A stretch of 64,000 nucleotides of DNA from Rhodococcus tibetensis (GTDB taxonomy: Bacteria > Actinomycetota > Actinomycetes > Mycobacteriales > Mycobacteriaceae): NCBI RefSeq assembly GCF_024438035.1, contig NZ_JANFQF010000010.1, positions 124,001-188,000 of the forward strand, in the 5' to 3' direction. The notes under the pieces were generated by a model. That model was given only the letters and a program-made list of their open reading frames with translations. It had not been told where the DNA came from and made no database searches. Each line of letters opens with the position of its first letter. Within the stretch, counting starts at the first letter, position 1. Shown piece after piece: positions 44,887 through 56,138 of this stretch. The translations under genes and the position numbers were made by a program.

Positions 44887-46137
44887 ATGTCTCTATCCGA
44901 AAGTGTGTCTTCTGTGAGCACCTCAACGTCCGTCCGCCCCGAGCCGGCCGGTGTCGTCGCACAGCACCCGTCGATCCGCACGCTCGCCGTGATCGCGCTC
45001 GCACTGGGTGGGTTCGGCATCGGTACTACCGAGTTCGTCGCCATGGGCCTGCTCCCCGAGATGGGGTCGAGTCTCGGGATCACCGAGCCGACGGCGGGGC
45101 ATATCATCTCGGCGTATGCGCTGGGAGTGGTCGTCGGGGCGCCGCTCATCGCCGCCCTGACGGCGCGAGTACCGCGCAAGACGTTGCTCATTGCGTTGAT
45201 GGCCGCCTTCACGATCGGCAATGCCGCCACCGTGCTGGCACCGAACTACGGAGTCCTGATGGCCGCGCGCTTCGTCGCGGGCCTGCCGCACGGTGCGTAT
45301 TTCGGTGTCGCCGCACTCGTCGCGGCACACCTCGCGGAACGCGGACAGCGGGCCAAGGCGGTCGCCCTGGTGATGATGGGGTTGTCTGTGGCCAACGTTG
45401 TGGGTGTTCCCGCAGCGTCGTGGCTCGGCCAGAATCTCGGCTGGCGTAGCGCCTTCGCCCTCGTCGCCGTCATCGGTTTGGTGACCCTCGCCGCCATCCG
45501 GTCGTGGCTGCCTCCATTGGCGGCGATGCGGATGACCAATCCGCTCACCGAACTCGGCGCCCTCCGCCGCCCTCAGGTGTGGATGACATTGATCATCGGC
45601 ATGGTCGGTTTCGGCGGCATGTTCGCCGTCTACACCTACATCAGCACGACGCTCACCGACGTCGCCGGCCTTTCGCGGTCGCTGGTGCCGCTGGCCCTGA
45701 TGATCTACGGGCTGGGCATGGTCGCGGGCAATCTGATCGGCGGCAGACTGGCCGATCGGGCACTGATTCCCGGCCTCTTCGTCTCGATGACGGCGCTCGG
45801 CGTGCTCCTTGCGATATTCGTGTTCGCATCCCACAACCCGTACACGGCCCTCGTACTCGTCTTCGGCGTGGGCGCGGCGGGTGCGTCGATGGTGCCGGGG
45901 TTACAGACCCGGCTGATGGATGTGGCCGCGGACGCCCAGACGCTCGCAGCCTCCCTCAATCACGCAGCACTCAACATCGCGAACGCCTTCGGCGCCTGGA
46001 TCGGGGGTGTCGTTATCGCCGCGGGCTACGGGTACACGGCTCCGGCCGCAGTAGGCGCACTGCTCGCGGTGGCCGGGCTAATGATGCTCACCATCGCGGT
46101 GGCAATGGAGCGGCGCAGCGCACCCGCGGCTCGATAG
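44887..46137 (+). CDS. MFS transporter, DHA1 (AraJ/arabinose-efflux-like) family
   Basis: Twelve-helix proton-driven exporter of 416 residues. After a Ser-rich N terminus come FGIGTTEFVAMGLLPEMGSSLGITEPTAGHIISAYALGVVVGAPL (helices 1-2), the cytosolic loop motif RVPRKTLLI, GLPHGAYFGVAALVAAHL (typical of the AraJ/YdhP group), and the second half from about residue 215. It efflux-pumps drugs or sugars in relatives; the substrate is unknown here. ATG 44887 was chosen; GTG starts further in would remove only the polar N terminus. Confidence 0.88.
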   Translation: MSLSESVSSVSTSTSVRPEPAGVVAQHPSIRTLAVIALALGGFGIGTTEFVAMGLLPEMGSSLGITEPTAGHIISAYALGVVVGAPLIAALTARVPRKTLLIALMAAFTIGNAATVLAPNYGVLMAARFVAGLPHGAYFGVAALVAAHLAERGQRAKAVALVMMGLSVANVVGVPAASWLGQNLGWRSAFALVAVIGLVTLAAIRSWLPPLAAMRMTNPLTELGALRRPQVWMTLIIGMVGFGGMFAVYTYISTTLTDVAGLSRSLVPLALMIYGLGMVAGNLIGGRLADRALIPGLFVSMTALGVLLAIFVFASHNPYTALVLVFGVGAAGASMVPGLQTRLMDVAADAQTLAASLNHAALNIANAFGAWIGGVVIAAGYGYTAPAAVGALLAVAGLMMLTIAVAMERRSAPAAR

Positions 46138-46172
46138 CCGTTCTGTCGCACCCGTCGGTTACCGTGCTTGCC

Positions 46173-48066
<1,894 letters not shown>

Positions 48067-48067
48067 G

Positions 48068-49099
48068 TTGAGCACCGTGGCGGACGAAGCGAGCTTCCTC
48101 GAAAGACAGCGGGCAGCGCGCCCCTGGTTCGACCATCTGATGCGGGCGGCCGGGCGGTTCCAGCAGCAGAAGGGCGACTATTACGCCGCCGGGATCACGT
48201 ACTTCAGTGTGCTGGCACTCATTCCGATCCTGATGATCGCGTTCGCGATCGCAGGTTTCGTACTCGCCGGTCAGCCGGAGTTGTTGCAGGAACTGCAGGA
48301 CAGCATCACCGAGAACGTTCCCGGAAGTCTGGGGGACACGCTCAACACCGTCATCGATTCGGCGATCGCGTCCCGCGCCAGCGTGGGTGTCCTCGGCCTG
48401 CTCGGTGCCGCCTACGCGGGGCTCGGGTGGATGGCGAACCTGCGCGATGCCCTTACCGCGATGTGGGAGAGCACCCACGAATCCCCGGGCTTCCTGAAGA
48501 CCAAGCTGGGTGATGCGGGAGCTCTCGTCGGACTCGGTCTGGCGATGGTGGTGTCGCTGGGAGCGTCGGCGCTCAGCAGCGGTCCGGTGGCCAGCACCGT
48601 GGTCGACGTGCTGAACCTCGACAACATTGCGGGCATCGACCTCGGATTGCGCGTCCTGTCCGCGTTGGTGTCCGTGGTCGCCACCTGGGCGGTGTTCACC
48701 TGGGTGATCGCCCGTCTACCCCGCGAACCCGTCGCATTCCGCAGTGCGATGAAGGCGGCTGTGCTCGCCGCGGTGGTGTTCGAGGTCTTCAAGCAGGTCG
48801 GTGCCCTCTATCTCTCGATCGTCACCAGCGGTCCGGCCGGTGTGGCGTTCGGACCCATCATCGGCCTCCTCGTCTTCATCTTCTTGACGTGCAGGATGTT
48901 GCTCTTCGCCACCGCGTGGGCGGCCACTACCCAGGAGAGTCTGGCGCTGGCCTTCGTGCCCCCGCCTGACCCAGCGGTCATCGCGCCACGCGTCCAGGTT
49001 CACGAAGGACCCGGGATCGGTGGCGGACTCGCGCTCGTCGGCGCGGGCGCACTCGCGGCGCTGGGGCTGTCGGGCCTTCTCTTCCGAAGCAAACGCTGA
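48068..49099 (+). CDS. YihY/virulence factor BrkB family membrane protein
   Basis: Inner-membrane protein of 343 residues. Family segments: GRFQQQKGDYYAAGITYFSVLALIPILMIAFAIAGFVL (helix 1), GLGWMANLRDALTAMWES (conserved loop), and four to five further helices to about 290. A cytosolic tail and a last helix (GGLALVGAGALAALGLSGLLF) follow. Start TTG 48068 lies one base after the trpS stop; GTG 48077 is possible. It matches Rv3335c. Function is unknown; relatives were once called ribonuclease BN by mistake. Confidence 0.9.
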   Translation: MSTVADEASFLERQRAARPWFDHLMRAAGRFQQQKGDYYAAGITYFSVLALIPILMIAFAIAGFVLAGQPELLQELQDSITENVPGSLGDTLNTVIDSAIASRASVGVLGLLGAAYAGLGWMANLRDALTAMWESTHESPGFLKTKLGDAGALVGLGLAMVVSLGASALSSGPVASTVVDVLNLDNIAGIDLGLRVLSALVSVVATWAVFTWVIARLPREPVAFRSAMKAAVLAAVVFEVFKQVGALYLSIVTSGPAGVAFGPIIGLLVFIFLTCRMLLFATAWAATTQESLALAFVPPPDPAVIAPRVQVHEGPGIGGGLALVGAGALAALGLSGLLFRSKR

Positions 49100-49108
49100 C
49101 GGCGGCGG

Positions 49109-50425
49109 TCACGGACGGCGCAGGAGTCGCCGCGCCCACAGCAGCAGTACGAGGATGATCGCCGTCCCCCCGACGCCCACACCGATGCGCAGACCGGTGG
49201 TGTTGCCGGCGCGGTCGGAGCCGGAGGCGACGGCCGAGCTCGTCGTGGCAGCCGAGTCCTGTTCAGGCGTCGCTGCAAGTACCGCGCCGGAGGAGTCTTC
49301 GGACGCTGCGAGATCGGTGAGTGAGCCCACCTCGGCGTCCCGGTCGAGCGCGAATCCGTAGTCGAGAAGCCGGGCCGCCTGTTCCCACGGCCGGATGGGC
49401 TGAGCTTCGGCGCCCAAGAGGGTGACCACCAATCGACGGCCACCGCGGTCGGCGCCGCCGACGTAGGTGTGGCGGGCATCGTCCGTGAATCCGGTCTTGC
49501 CGCCCAGCGCGCCGGGATAGTTATAGAGCAATTGGTTGTCGTTGGCCAACGCGAACGGGGGACGGTCCTTATCCTCGGGTATCGCGGGGTCCCTGGGGAA
49601 TCCGGGGAATTGCACAGTCTCCGTCGAGATCAGCTCAGCGAAAGTCGGGTTCTTCATCGCGGCGTGGAAGATCAGGGCAAGGTCGAACGGGGAGCTACTC
49701 ATGCCGGGACCGTCCAGTCCGGAAGGGGTCGCGCTCCGGGTGTCGTGGGCGCCGAGACTGTCGGCGAGGCGGTTCATCTTCTCGACCGCGGCATCGTCGC
49801 CGCCCAGTTGCCGGGCCAGTAGATGAGCGGCATCGTTGCCCGACGCCATCACCAAGCCCTGCATGAGCTGGCGATTCGTGTATCGGCCGTTCTTGCCGAT
49901 CCCGACGGCGCTGCCCTCCACCTCGGCGTCCTCGGCGGTGGCCGTCACGGTCTTGTCGAGATCGAGCTCGTCGAGCGCCACGAGTGCCAGCAGCATCTTG
50001 ATGGTGCTGGCGGGCCGGTACCGGCCGTGGGGGTCCTTGGCAGCGAGCACGGCGCCACTGTCGATGTCCGCCACGACCCAACCCGACGCCGAGATGTCGG
50101 CGGGAAGCGGCGGTGCGTCGTCCGGGAGGACCACACCGCAGGCGCCGAGCCGCGGTCCGCCGACGGGAATGCCGGGCACGGCCATGGCGCTCGGAGTCGG
50201 ATCCCCCGGCAGGGGGACCTCGGAGGAGTCGACGGCCGGAGCGGGAGAGGATCGATTCGGGCAGTTGTCGGTGTTGGGAGTGGTGAACGGCGTCGACGTG
50301 GGCGGCGAGGGAACCACGGGAGGAATGGCTCCCGCAGACGTCACCGAGAGTCCGGTGAAGAGAGCCCCGGACACGACTGCGATACCCACTCGACGCCACA
50401 TCATCGAAGAGGGAGCGTATGCCAT
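49109..50425 (-). CDS. dacB: D-alanyl-D-alanine carboxypeptidase, DacB1-like
   Basis: Penicillin-binding protein that trims pentapeptides in peptidoglycan outside the membrane. N-terminal signal sequence (WRRVGIAVVSGALFTGLSVTSAGA), a Pro/Ser linker of about 80 residues, then the S11 peptidase domain with the nucleophile motif STIK, the second motif SGN (MASGNDAAHLL), and KTG in GALGGKTGFTDDARHTY. A C-terminal membrane helix (IGVGVGGTAIILVLLLWA) ends in RRLLRRP. ATG 50425 was chosen; ATG 50404 or 50401 would still keep the signal. It matches Rv3330. Confidence 0.92.
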   Translation of the reverse strand: MAYAPSSMMWRRVGIAVVSGALFTGLSVTSAGAIPPVVPSPPTSTPFTTPNTDNCPNRSSPAPAVDSSEVPLPGDPTPSAMAVPGIPVGGPRLGACGVVLPDDAPPLPADISASGWVVADIDSGAVLAAKDPHGRYRPASTIKMLLALVALDELDLDKTVTATAEDAEVEGSAVGIGKNGRYTNRQLMQGLVMASGNDAAHLLARQLGGDDAAVEKMNRLADSLGAHDTRSATPSGLDGPGMSSSPFDLALIFHAAMKNPTFAELISTETVQFPGFPRDPAIPEDKDRPPFALANDNQLLYNYPGALGGKTGFTDDARHTYVGGADRGGRRLVVTLLGAEAQPIRPWEQAARLLDYGFALDRDAEVGSLTDLAASEDSSGAVLAATPEQDSAATTSSAVASGSDRAGNTTGLRIGVGVGGTAIILVLLLWARRLLRRP

Positions 50426-50506
50426 GAACAGATGCCCTGCGCAAAGCCCCGACCGAGCGACACCCATTCGTGACGTCGACGTCGCGCCAAGTGTTGCAGG
50501 GGTAGA

Positions 50507-51499
50507 TCAGATGAAGCCCATGCTGCGGACGGAATCGCGCTCGGATTCGAGCTCCGCCACCGAAGCATCGATCCGCTTACGCGAGAAGCCATCGATCGCC
50601 AGCCCTTCCACGATCCGCCAGGACCCGTCGATCGAGCGGGCCGGGAACGAGCTCACCAGGCCCTCGGGGATTCCGTAGGCACCGGGGGAGGACAGCGCCA
50701 CGGATGTCCAGTCGTTGTCGGGTGTGCCGAGGACCCAGTCATGTACGTGGTCGATCGCGCCGTTGGCGGCAGACGCCGCGGAGGATGCGCCGCGCGCCTC
50801 GATGATGGCGGAGCCGCGGCGGGCGACGGTGGGAATGAAGTCGTCGACGAGCCAGACACGGTCCTGCGCGAACGAGGCGCCGGACTTTCCTCCGACCCGG
50901 GCATGGAAGATGTCCGGGTACTGCGTGCTGGAGTGGTTGCCCCAGATGCTCACTCGGCTGATGTCGTCGACCGGTGCGCCTGAGCGTTTCGCCAGTTGTG
51001 CGATCGCCCGGTTGTGGTCCAGGCGGGTGAGCGCGGTGAAGCGATCGGCCGGCACGTCGGGGGCATTTCTCGCGGCCACCAGTGCGTTGGTATTGGCCGG
51101 GTTGCCCACGACGAGGACGCGGACCCCGTCCGCGGCGCCCTCGTTGATCGCCCGGCCCTGCACGGTGAAGATCTGACCGTTCGCAGCGAGCAGGTCGCCT
51201 CGCTCCATGCCCTTGCTCCGCGGGCGTGAGCCGATGAGCAACGCAACGTCGGTGCCGTCGAAGCCCTGGCGCGGATCGTCGAGAATCTCGATGCTGCGCA
51301 ACAGTGGGAAGGCGCTGTCCTCGAGTTCCATCGCCGTCCCCTCCGCGGCAGCCATACCGGACGGAATTTCGAGTAACCGCAAGTGGATCGGCGTGTCGGG
51401 ACCCATCATCTCGCCGGCCGCGATCCGGAAGAGCGCCGCATAGCCGATGCTTCCGGCTGCTCCCGTCACCGTGACTACTGCTGGGCTGCGCTGCGCCAT
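50507..51499 (-). CDS. mdh: Malate dehydrogenase
   Basis: NAD-dependent oxidation of malate to oxaloacetate. 330 residues, the group with cytosolic-MDH-like sequence: [23 protein letters not shown] (NAD-binding), [21 protein letters not shown] (substrate Arg loop), [27 protein letters not shown] (Asp, Arg), and [12 protein letters not shown] with the catalytic His. A 79-base gap separates it from dacB. The start ATG 51499 is clear. Confidence 0.95.
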   Translation of the reverse strand: MAQRSPAVVTVTGAAGSIGYAALFRIAAGEMMGPDTPIHLRLLEIPSGMAAAEGTAMELEDSAFPLLRSIEILDDPRQGFDGTDVALLIGSRPRSKGMERGDLLAANGQIFTVQGRAINEGAADGVRVLVVGNPANTNALVAARNAPDVPADRFTALTRLDHNRAIAQLAKRSGAPVDDISRVSIWGNHSSTQYPDIFHARVGGKSGASFAQDRVWLVDDFIPTVARRGSAIIEARGASSAASAANGAIDHVHDWVLGTPDNDWTSVALSSPGAYGIPEGLVSSFPARSIDGSWRIVEGLAIDGFSRKRIDASVAELESERDSVRSMGFI

Positions 51500-51603
51500 C
51501 GTGAGACCTCACATTCGTCGGTGTCGCTCTGCTTCCGACGGTAGCCTCGCCCGCTCTCACCGCCCACGATCTTCTGTCGTGAGGTTTCCCACGGTTCCTC
51601 GGA

Positions 51604-51987
51604 TCACGCGCCGATGCGCGCAAAATTCGACTCGAGACTGAGGCAGAAGGGATGGCCCGCGGGATCGACGAGGACGCGGCACAGTTCTGGTGCGTACTGC
51701 TTCGCCGCGACCCGCGCTCCGAGGCGCACCGCTTCGGTCTGCGCGGTGTCCAGGTCCTCGACGGCGAGGTCGAGGTGAATCTGTTTCGGCACAGTGCCCT
51801 CCGGCCAGGAGGGTTCGCGGTGGTCCGGCACACGCATCGCCGTCAGCAACCCCTGCGGAGTGGTCACGGCGACGGATTTCTCGCTCTGGTAGGTGATTTC
51901 CCCGCCGAGCATTCCGTGCCAGAAGGCGGCGAGAGTGGACGGGTCAGCACAGTCCAGTGTTATCGATCCTAAGCGTCCCACGGCCAT
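51604..51987 (-). CDS. VOC (glyoxalase/bleomycin-resistance) family protein
   Basis: A 127-residue protein with two beta-alpha-beta-beta-beta modules: RLGSITLDCADPSTLAAFWHGMLGGEITYQ and KQIHLDLAVEDLDTAQTEAVRLGARVA. It ends in the family phrase VLVDPAGHPFCLSLES. Metal ligands typical of the fold may be the His in IHLDL and late Glu residues. No substrate can be proposed. It is downstream of the sdh operon on the same strand but is separated from it by a strong hairpin. Confidence 0.85.
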   Translation of the reverse strand: MAVGRLGSITLDCADPSTLAAFWHGMLGGEITYQSEKSVAVTTPQGLLTAMRVPDHREPSWPEGTVPKQIHLDLAVEDLDTAQTEAVRLGARVAAKQYAPELCRVLVDPAGHPFCLSLESNFARIGA

Positions 51988-52010
51988 GCCTGCATGCTAC
52001 TTCGCGCAGA

Positions 52011-52053
52011 CGAGCGCCCGCGGTAGACCGTGTCCGGTTACCGCGGGCGCTCG
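52011..52053 (-). terminator. Terminator hairpin after the sdh operon
   Basis: A perfect 15-bp stem, CGAGCGCCCGCGGTA (52011-52025) with its complement (52039-52053) and a 13-base loop, lies 31 bases past the sdhB stop on the minus strand. It isolates the VOC gene. Confidence 0.85.
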
Positions 52054-52084
52054 GGAACTGCAGGGTGTGCGCTGAAAGGTTCGC

Positions 52085-52864
52085 TCAGCGCGCGAACAGC
52101 AATGCGCGCTTGACTTCCTGGATCGCCTTCGTCACCTGGATGCCACGGGGGCATGCGTCGGTGCAGTTGAAGGTGGTCCGGCAGCGCCAGACGCCGTCCT
52201 TGTCGTTCAGGATGTCGAGGCGCTCCGAGGCACCCTCGTCACGGCTGTCGAAGATGAAGCGGTGCGCGTTGACGATTGCAGCGGGACCGAAGTAGCTGCC
52301 GTCGCTCCAGTACACGGGGCACGACGTCGTACAGCAGGCGCAGAGGATGCACTTGGTGGTGTCGTCGAAACGTGCGCGGTCGTGCTGCGACTGGATGCGC
52401 TCGCGGGTGGGCTCGTTGCCGGTGGTGATGAGGAACGGCTTCACGGCGCGGAACGCGTCGAAGAAGGGCTCCATGTCGACGACGAGGTCCTTCTCCACCG
52501 GCAGGCCCTTGATGGGCTCCACTGTGATCGTGACCGGCTTACCGTCCTTGGGCAGCATGTCCTTCATCAGGAGCTTGCAGGCCAAGCGGTTGACGCCGTT
52601 GATCCGCATGGCGTCCGAACCGCACACGCCGTGGGCGCAGCTGCGACGGAACGTGAGGGTGCCGTCGAGGTAGCCCTTGACGTAGAGGAGCAGGTTCAGC
52701 AGGCGGTCGGTGGGCAGCGCCGGCACCTGGAAGCTGTCCCAGTGCTGACCCTCGCCCGACTCGGGGTTCATCCGCGCGATCTTGAGGGTGACCATCACGG
52801 CACCCTCGGGAACGGCAGGAAGATCCGACTTGTCTTCGCTCTTGTCGACTGCAGGTGCGCTCAT
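52085..52864 (-). CDS. sdhB: Succinate dehydrogenase iron-sulfur subunit
   Basis: Electron-transfer subunit of complex II, 259 residues. The plant-type [2Fe-2S] site is in SCAHGVCGSDAMRINGVNRLACK, the [4Fe-4S] site in CILCACCTTSCPVYW, and the [3Fe-4S] site in CRTTFNCTDACPRGI. Its ATG shares a base with the sdhA stop, so it is coupled to sdhA. It matches Rv3319. Confidence 0.97.
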   Translation of the reverse strand: MSAPAVDKSEDKSDLPAVPEGAVMVTLKIARMNPESGEGQHWDSFQVPALPTDRLLNLLLYVKGYLDGTLTFRRSCAHGVCGSDAMRINGVNRLACKLLMKDMLPKDGKPVTITVEPIKGLPVEKDLVVDMEPFFDAFRAVKPFLITTGNEPTRERIQSQHDRARFDDTTKCILCACCTTSCPVYWSDGSYFGPAAIVNAHRFIFDSRDEGASERLDILNDKDGVWRCRTTFNCTDACPRGIQVTKAIQEVKRALLFAR

Positions 52865-54615
52865 CAGTACTTACGCTCCATCGGCTCGTAACGGGTCTGG
52901 ACTACCGGCTTGTAGTCGAGACGGATATCGGAGAGCAGGCCGTCGCCCTCCTTGTACGCCATCGTGTGCTTCATGTACTCGGCGTCGTTGCGGTCCGGGA
53001 AGTCCTCGCGGGCGTGGCCGCCGCGCGATTCCTTGCGGTTCAGCGCACCGACGACGGTGACCTCCGCCATTTCCAGCAGGAAGCCGAGTTCGACGGCCTC
53101 GAGCAGGTCGCTGTTGTAGCGCTTTCCCTTGTCCTGCACCGTGATGTGGTTGTAGCGCTCCTTGAGGGCGCGCACGTCCTTGAGGGCCTGGGTGAGGCGC
53201 TCTTCGGTACGGAACACCGACGCATTGTTGTCCATGGACTGCTGCAGTTCGCTGCGGATGTCCGCGACGCGCTCGTGGCCGTGATCGGACAAGATGAGTT
53301 CCATCCAGTCCTCGACCATCTTCTGCGGGGCGTCGGGGAGCGGTACGAACTCGGTGGTGTTCGCGTGCTCCGCGGCGGCGATGCCGGCGCGACGTCCGAA
53401 GACGTTGATGTCGAGCAGCGAGTTGGTGCCGAGGCGGTTGGCGCCGTGCACGGAGACGCAGGCGCATTCACCGGCGGCGTACAGGCCGGCGACGATCTCC
53501 TCGTTGTTGCGCAGCACCTCACCGTTGATCTTGGTGGGGATACCACCCATGACGTAGTGGCAGGTCGGGTACACCGGCACCGGTTCCTTGACCGGGTCGA
53601 CACCGAGGTAGGTGCGCGAGAACTCCATGATGTCGGGGAGCTTCTCGTCGAGGACTTCCTCGGGGATGTGGGTCACGTCGATGTAGACGTAATCCTTGTT
53701 CGGTCCGGCGCCACGTCCTTCGAGGACCTCGAGCACCATCGAACGAGCGACGATGTCACGGGGAGCGAGGTCCTTGATGGTGGGGGCGTACCGCTCCATG
53801 AAGCGTTCACCGTCCGCGTTACGGAGGATGCCACCTTCACCGCGCACGGCCTCGGAGATGAGGATGCCGAGCCCGGCCAGGCCTGTGGGATGGAACTGGT
53901 GGAACTCCATGTCCTCCAGCGGCAGGCCCTTGCGGAAGATGATGCCCATGCCGTCACCGGTGAGGGTGTGGGCGTTGGACGTCGTCTTGTACATACGTCC
54001 CGAGCCGCCCGTGGCGAACACGATGGACTTCGCGTGGAAGACGTGGATCTCGCCGGTGGCCAGCTCGTAGGCGATGACCCCGGTGGCGACCGGGCCGTTC
54101 TCCGTCTCGGTGATCGCGATGTCGAGGGCGTAGAACTCGTTGAAGAACTCCACGTCGTGCTTGACGCAGTTCTGGTAGAGAGTCTGCAGGATCATGTGGC
54201 CGGTGCGGTCCGCGGCGTAACACGCACGGCGCACGGGGGCCTTACCGTGATCGCGGGTGTGACCACCGAAGCGACGCTGGTCGATCTTGCCCTCGGGAGT
54301 GCGGTTGAAGGGCAGACCCATCTTCTCGAGGTCGAGCACCGCGTCGATGGCTTCCTTCGCCATGATCTCGACGGCGTCCTGGTCGGCGAGGTAGTCGCCG
54401 CCCTTGACGGTGTCGAAGGTGTGCCACTCCCAGTTGTCTTCTTCGACGTTCGCCAGTGCCGCGCACATGCCGCCCTGGGCAGCGCCCGTGTGGCTGCGGG
54501 TGGGGTAGAGCTTGGTCAGTACCGCGGTGCGGGCGCGGGGCCCGGCCTCGATCGCTGCGCGCATGCCGGCGCCGCCGGCACCGACGATGACCACGTCATA
54601 ACGGTGTTCCTGCAT
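52864..54615 (-). CDS. sdhA: Succinate dehydrogenase flavoprotein subunit
   Basis: Catalytic FAD subunit oxidising succinate to fumarate, 583 residues. Dinucleotide motif VIVGAGGAGMRAAIEA at about 9-24, SHTGAAQGGMCAAL with the His that carries FAD, substrate-site segments FGGHTRDHGKAPVRRACYAADRTGH and EFHQFHPTGL, and the C-terminal ESRGGHAREDFP. It lies 15 bases after sdhD and is coupled to sdhB. It matches Rv3318. Confidence 0.97.
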   Translation of the reverse strand: MQEHRYDVVIVGAGGAGMRAAIEAGPRARTAVLTKLYPTRSHTGAAQGGMCAALANVEEDNWEWHTFDTVKGGDYLADQDAVEIMAKEAIDAVLDLEKMGLPFNRTPEGKIDQRRFGGHTRDHGKAPVRRACYAADRTGHMILQTLYQNCVKHDVEFFNEFYALDIAITETENGPVATGVIAYELATGEIHVFHAKSIVFATGGSGRMYKTTSNAHTLTGDGMGIIFRKGLPLEDMEFHQFHPTGLAGLGILISEAVRGEGGILRNADGERFMERYAPTIKDLAPRDIVARSMVLEVLEGRGAGPNKDYVYIDVTHIPEEVLDEKLPDIMEFSRTYLGVDPVKEPVPVYPTCHYVMGGIPTKINGEVLRNNEEIVAGLYAAGECACVSVHGANRLGTNSLLDINVFGRRAGIAAAEHANTTEFVPLPDAPQKMVEDWMELILSDHGHERVADIRSELQQSMDNNASVFRTEERLTQALKDVRALKERYNHITVQDKGKRYNSDLLEAVELGFLLEMAEVTVVGALNRKESRGGHAREDFPDRNDAEYMKHTMAYKEGDGLLSDIRLDYKPVVQTRYEPMERKY

Positions 54616-54630
54616 GAAGTCTGTGCTCCC

Positions 54631-55074
54631 CTAGCTCGCCGAGATATTGGGGTCGAAGGTGAAGATGACGTACGTGCCCAGGCCCATGATCAGGATCATC
54701 GAGAGAACGAGGATCGTGGTCAGCCAGAAGCGCGTCGAGTCCTTGCGGGAGTAGTCCGCGATGACCGTCCGGAGTCCGTTGCCGCCGTGCAGCTGGGCAA
54801 GCCAGAGCATGGTGAGGTCCCAGAACTGCCAGAACGGGCTGGACCAGCGGCCTGCGACGAACGCGAAGTTGATGCGGTGCACACCGTCGTCGAGCATCAG
54901 CATGATGAAGAGGTGGCCGAGGACGAGGAAGATCAGCGCGAGGCCGGAGAACCGCATGAACAGCCAGGCGTACAGCTCGAAGTTGTTTTTCGAGGTCCGG
55001 CGCGGAGAGCGCGGGTTGTCCAGGCTGGCGGGACGGTCGTAGGTCTTGCCGAGACTCTTGGCTTCTGTCGTCAT
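54631..55074 (-). CDS. sdhD: Succinate dehydrogenase hydrophobic anchor subunit SdhD
   Basis: A 147-residue membrane subunit with three helices (FSGLALIFLVLGHLFIMLML; FWDLTMLWLAQLHGGNGLRTVIADY; FWLTTILVLSMILIMGLGTYVIF). The His in GHLF is a plausible heme ligand. ATG 55074 was chosen over an upstream start that would overlap sdhC further; it lies one base past the sdhC stop. It matches Rv3317. Confidence 0.92.
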   Translation of the reverse strand: MTTEAKSLGKTYDRPASLDNPRSPRRTSKNNFELYAWLFMRFSGLALIFLVLGHLFIMLMLDDGVHRINFAFVAGRWSSPFWQFWDLTMLWLAQLHGGNGLRTVIADYSRKDSTRFWLTTILVLSMILIMGLGTYVIFTFDPNISAS

Positions 55075-55075
55075 G

Positions 55076-55480
55076 TCAGTGCCCCGCAAACATGTTGTAG
55101 AAGATGCGGCCGGCGCCCGGGATCATCACCAGGAACCAGATCGCGAGAATGACCCAGAGCATGAGGCGCTGGTATTGCGGCCCCTTGGACCAGAAGTCCA
55201 CCAGCATCACCCGCACACCGTTCAGTGCGTGGTACAGCACCGCGGCGACGAGCGCGACTTCCATGAGCCCGACGATCGGGTTCTTGTAGGTCTCGATGAC
55301 ACTGTCGTACGTGGCGGGATTCACCCGCACCAACGCGGTATCCAGCACGTGGACGAAAAGGAAGAAGAACGTCATTACGCCTGTGATCCGGTGCAATACC
55401 CAGGACCACATTCCGGGGTCGCCCCGGTAAAGCGACCGTGTGCGCTCCTTGGCCGGAGCGGCTTCAGTCGTGCTACTCAT
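55076..55480 (-). CDS. sdhC: Succinate dehydrogenase cytochrome b556 subunit SdhC
   Basis: First gene of the sdhCDAB operon, 134 residues, three helices. The family signature is MWSWVLHRITGVMTFFFLFVHVLDTALV, with heme-ligand candidates His in LHRITG and FVHVLD; VLYHALNGVRVMLVDF follows. ATG 55480 with GGAGG 11 bases upstream is the right start; the open frame extends 96 codons further but as noise. It anchors the complex and forms the quinone site. Confidence 0.93.
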   Translation of the reverse strand: MSSTTEAAPAKERTRSLYRGDPGMWSWVLHRITGVMTFFFLFVHVLDTALVRVNPATYDSVIETYKNPIVGLMEVALVAAVLYHALNGVRVMLVDFWSKGPQYQRLMLWVILAIWFLVMIPGAGRIFYNMFAGH

Positions 55481-55650
55481 CGAGTGCTGTGCCTCCAACG
55501 TCTTTGGTGGACGCGTCGAGCCTACGTAGCTTTTCGGGGGTACCTCAGCTGGACCCGACGAGATCCTGAACCGACTTCTCTGAACTGTAAACCCAACAGA
55601 ATCTCGGGAACTAACTCGACTCCGGGTTCGTACAGCCTGCTGAAACGAAG

Positions 55651-55669
55651 TTAGGTTTGCCTCCCCAAA
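55651..55669. promoter_or_regulatory. IdeR/DtxR-like iron box between sdhC and cdd
   Basis: TTAGGTTTGCCTCCCCAAA agrees with the 19-base iron-box consensus TTAGGTTAGCCTAACCTAA at 15 positions, perfectly in the left half. It lies about 170 bases upstream of sdhC and 65 upstream of cdd. An iron repressor could here tune the iron-rich Sdh enzyme, but the right half is weak. Confidence 0.4.
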
Positions 55670-55733
55670 TCGAAAGTGTGTGTCCGGCAGGATTCTCTGC
55701 ATCCATTCAGTCGGCGTGATTGGATGGTGAACC

Positions 55734-56138
55734 ATGAGCGAAATCGATTGGAACCTGTTGCGCGCCAACGCCCAACAGGTGATGGGAAGGGCCTATGCGC
55801 CCTACTCGGGATTTGCTGTGGGGGCGGCCGCGCTGGTGGACGATGGGCGAATCGTCGTCGGATGCAATGTGGAAAATGTCTCATACGGTTTAGGGCTCTG
55901 CGCCGAGTGTGTACTGGTCGGTAACTTATTTGCGGGCGGTGGAGGCAGGCTGCTGGCCTTTACCTGCTGCGACGCAAGCGGGGAGATACTGATGCCGTGC
56001 GGACGTTGCCGGCAGCTACTTCTCGAGCACGGAGGCCCCCAATTGCTCGTCGATCACCGCGCCGGCATCCGGCCGCTGGACCAGTTGCTGCCGGACGCCT
56101 TCGGTCCGGACGAGACCGAGAGGATCCGCCGTGCATGA
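55734..56138 (+). CDS. cdd: Cytidine deaminase
   Basis: Deaminates cytidine and deoxycytidine in pyrimidine salvage. 134 residues. Zinc site: Cys56-Ala-Glu58 in GLCAECV (Glu58 the proton shuttle) and Pro88-Cys89-Gly-Arg-Cys92. YAPYSGFAVGAAAL at 21-34 and CNVENVSYG at 44-52 bind the nucleoside. It opens a salvage operon; its stop overlaps deoA by 8 bases. It matches Rv3315c. Confidence 0.95.
   Translation: MSEIDWNLLRANAQQVMGRAYAPYSGFAVGAAALVDDGRIVVGCNVENVSYGLGLCAECVLVGNLFAGGGGRLLAFTCCDASGEILMPCGRCRQLLLEHGGPQLLVDHRAGIRPLDQLLPDAFGPDETERIRRA

Noticed and set aside
52855..55152. 765-codon plus-strand open frame across sdhB-sdhD
   Set aside because: It is the antisense shadow of sdhBADC; the real genes show all cluster and FAD motifs on the minus strand. 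The same applies to the long antisense frames over guaA (9291-11096) and dnaE2 (33031-35004), which come from high-GC codon bias.
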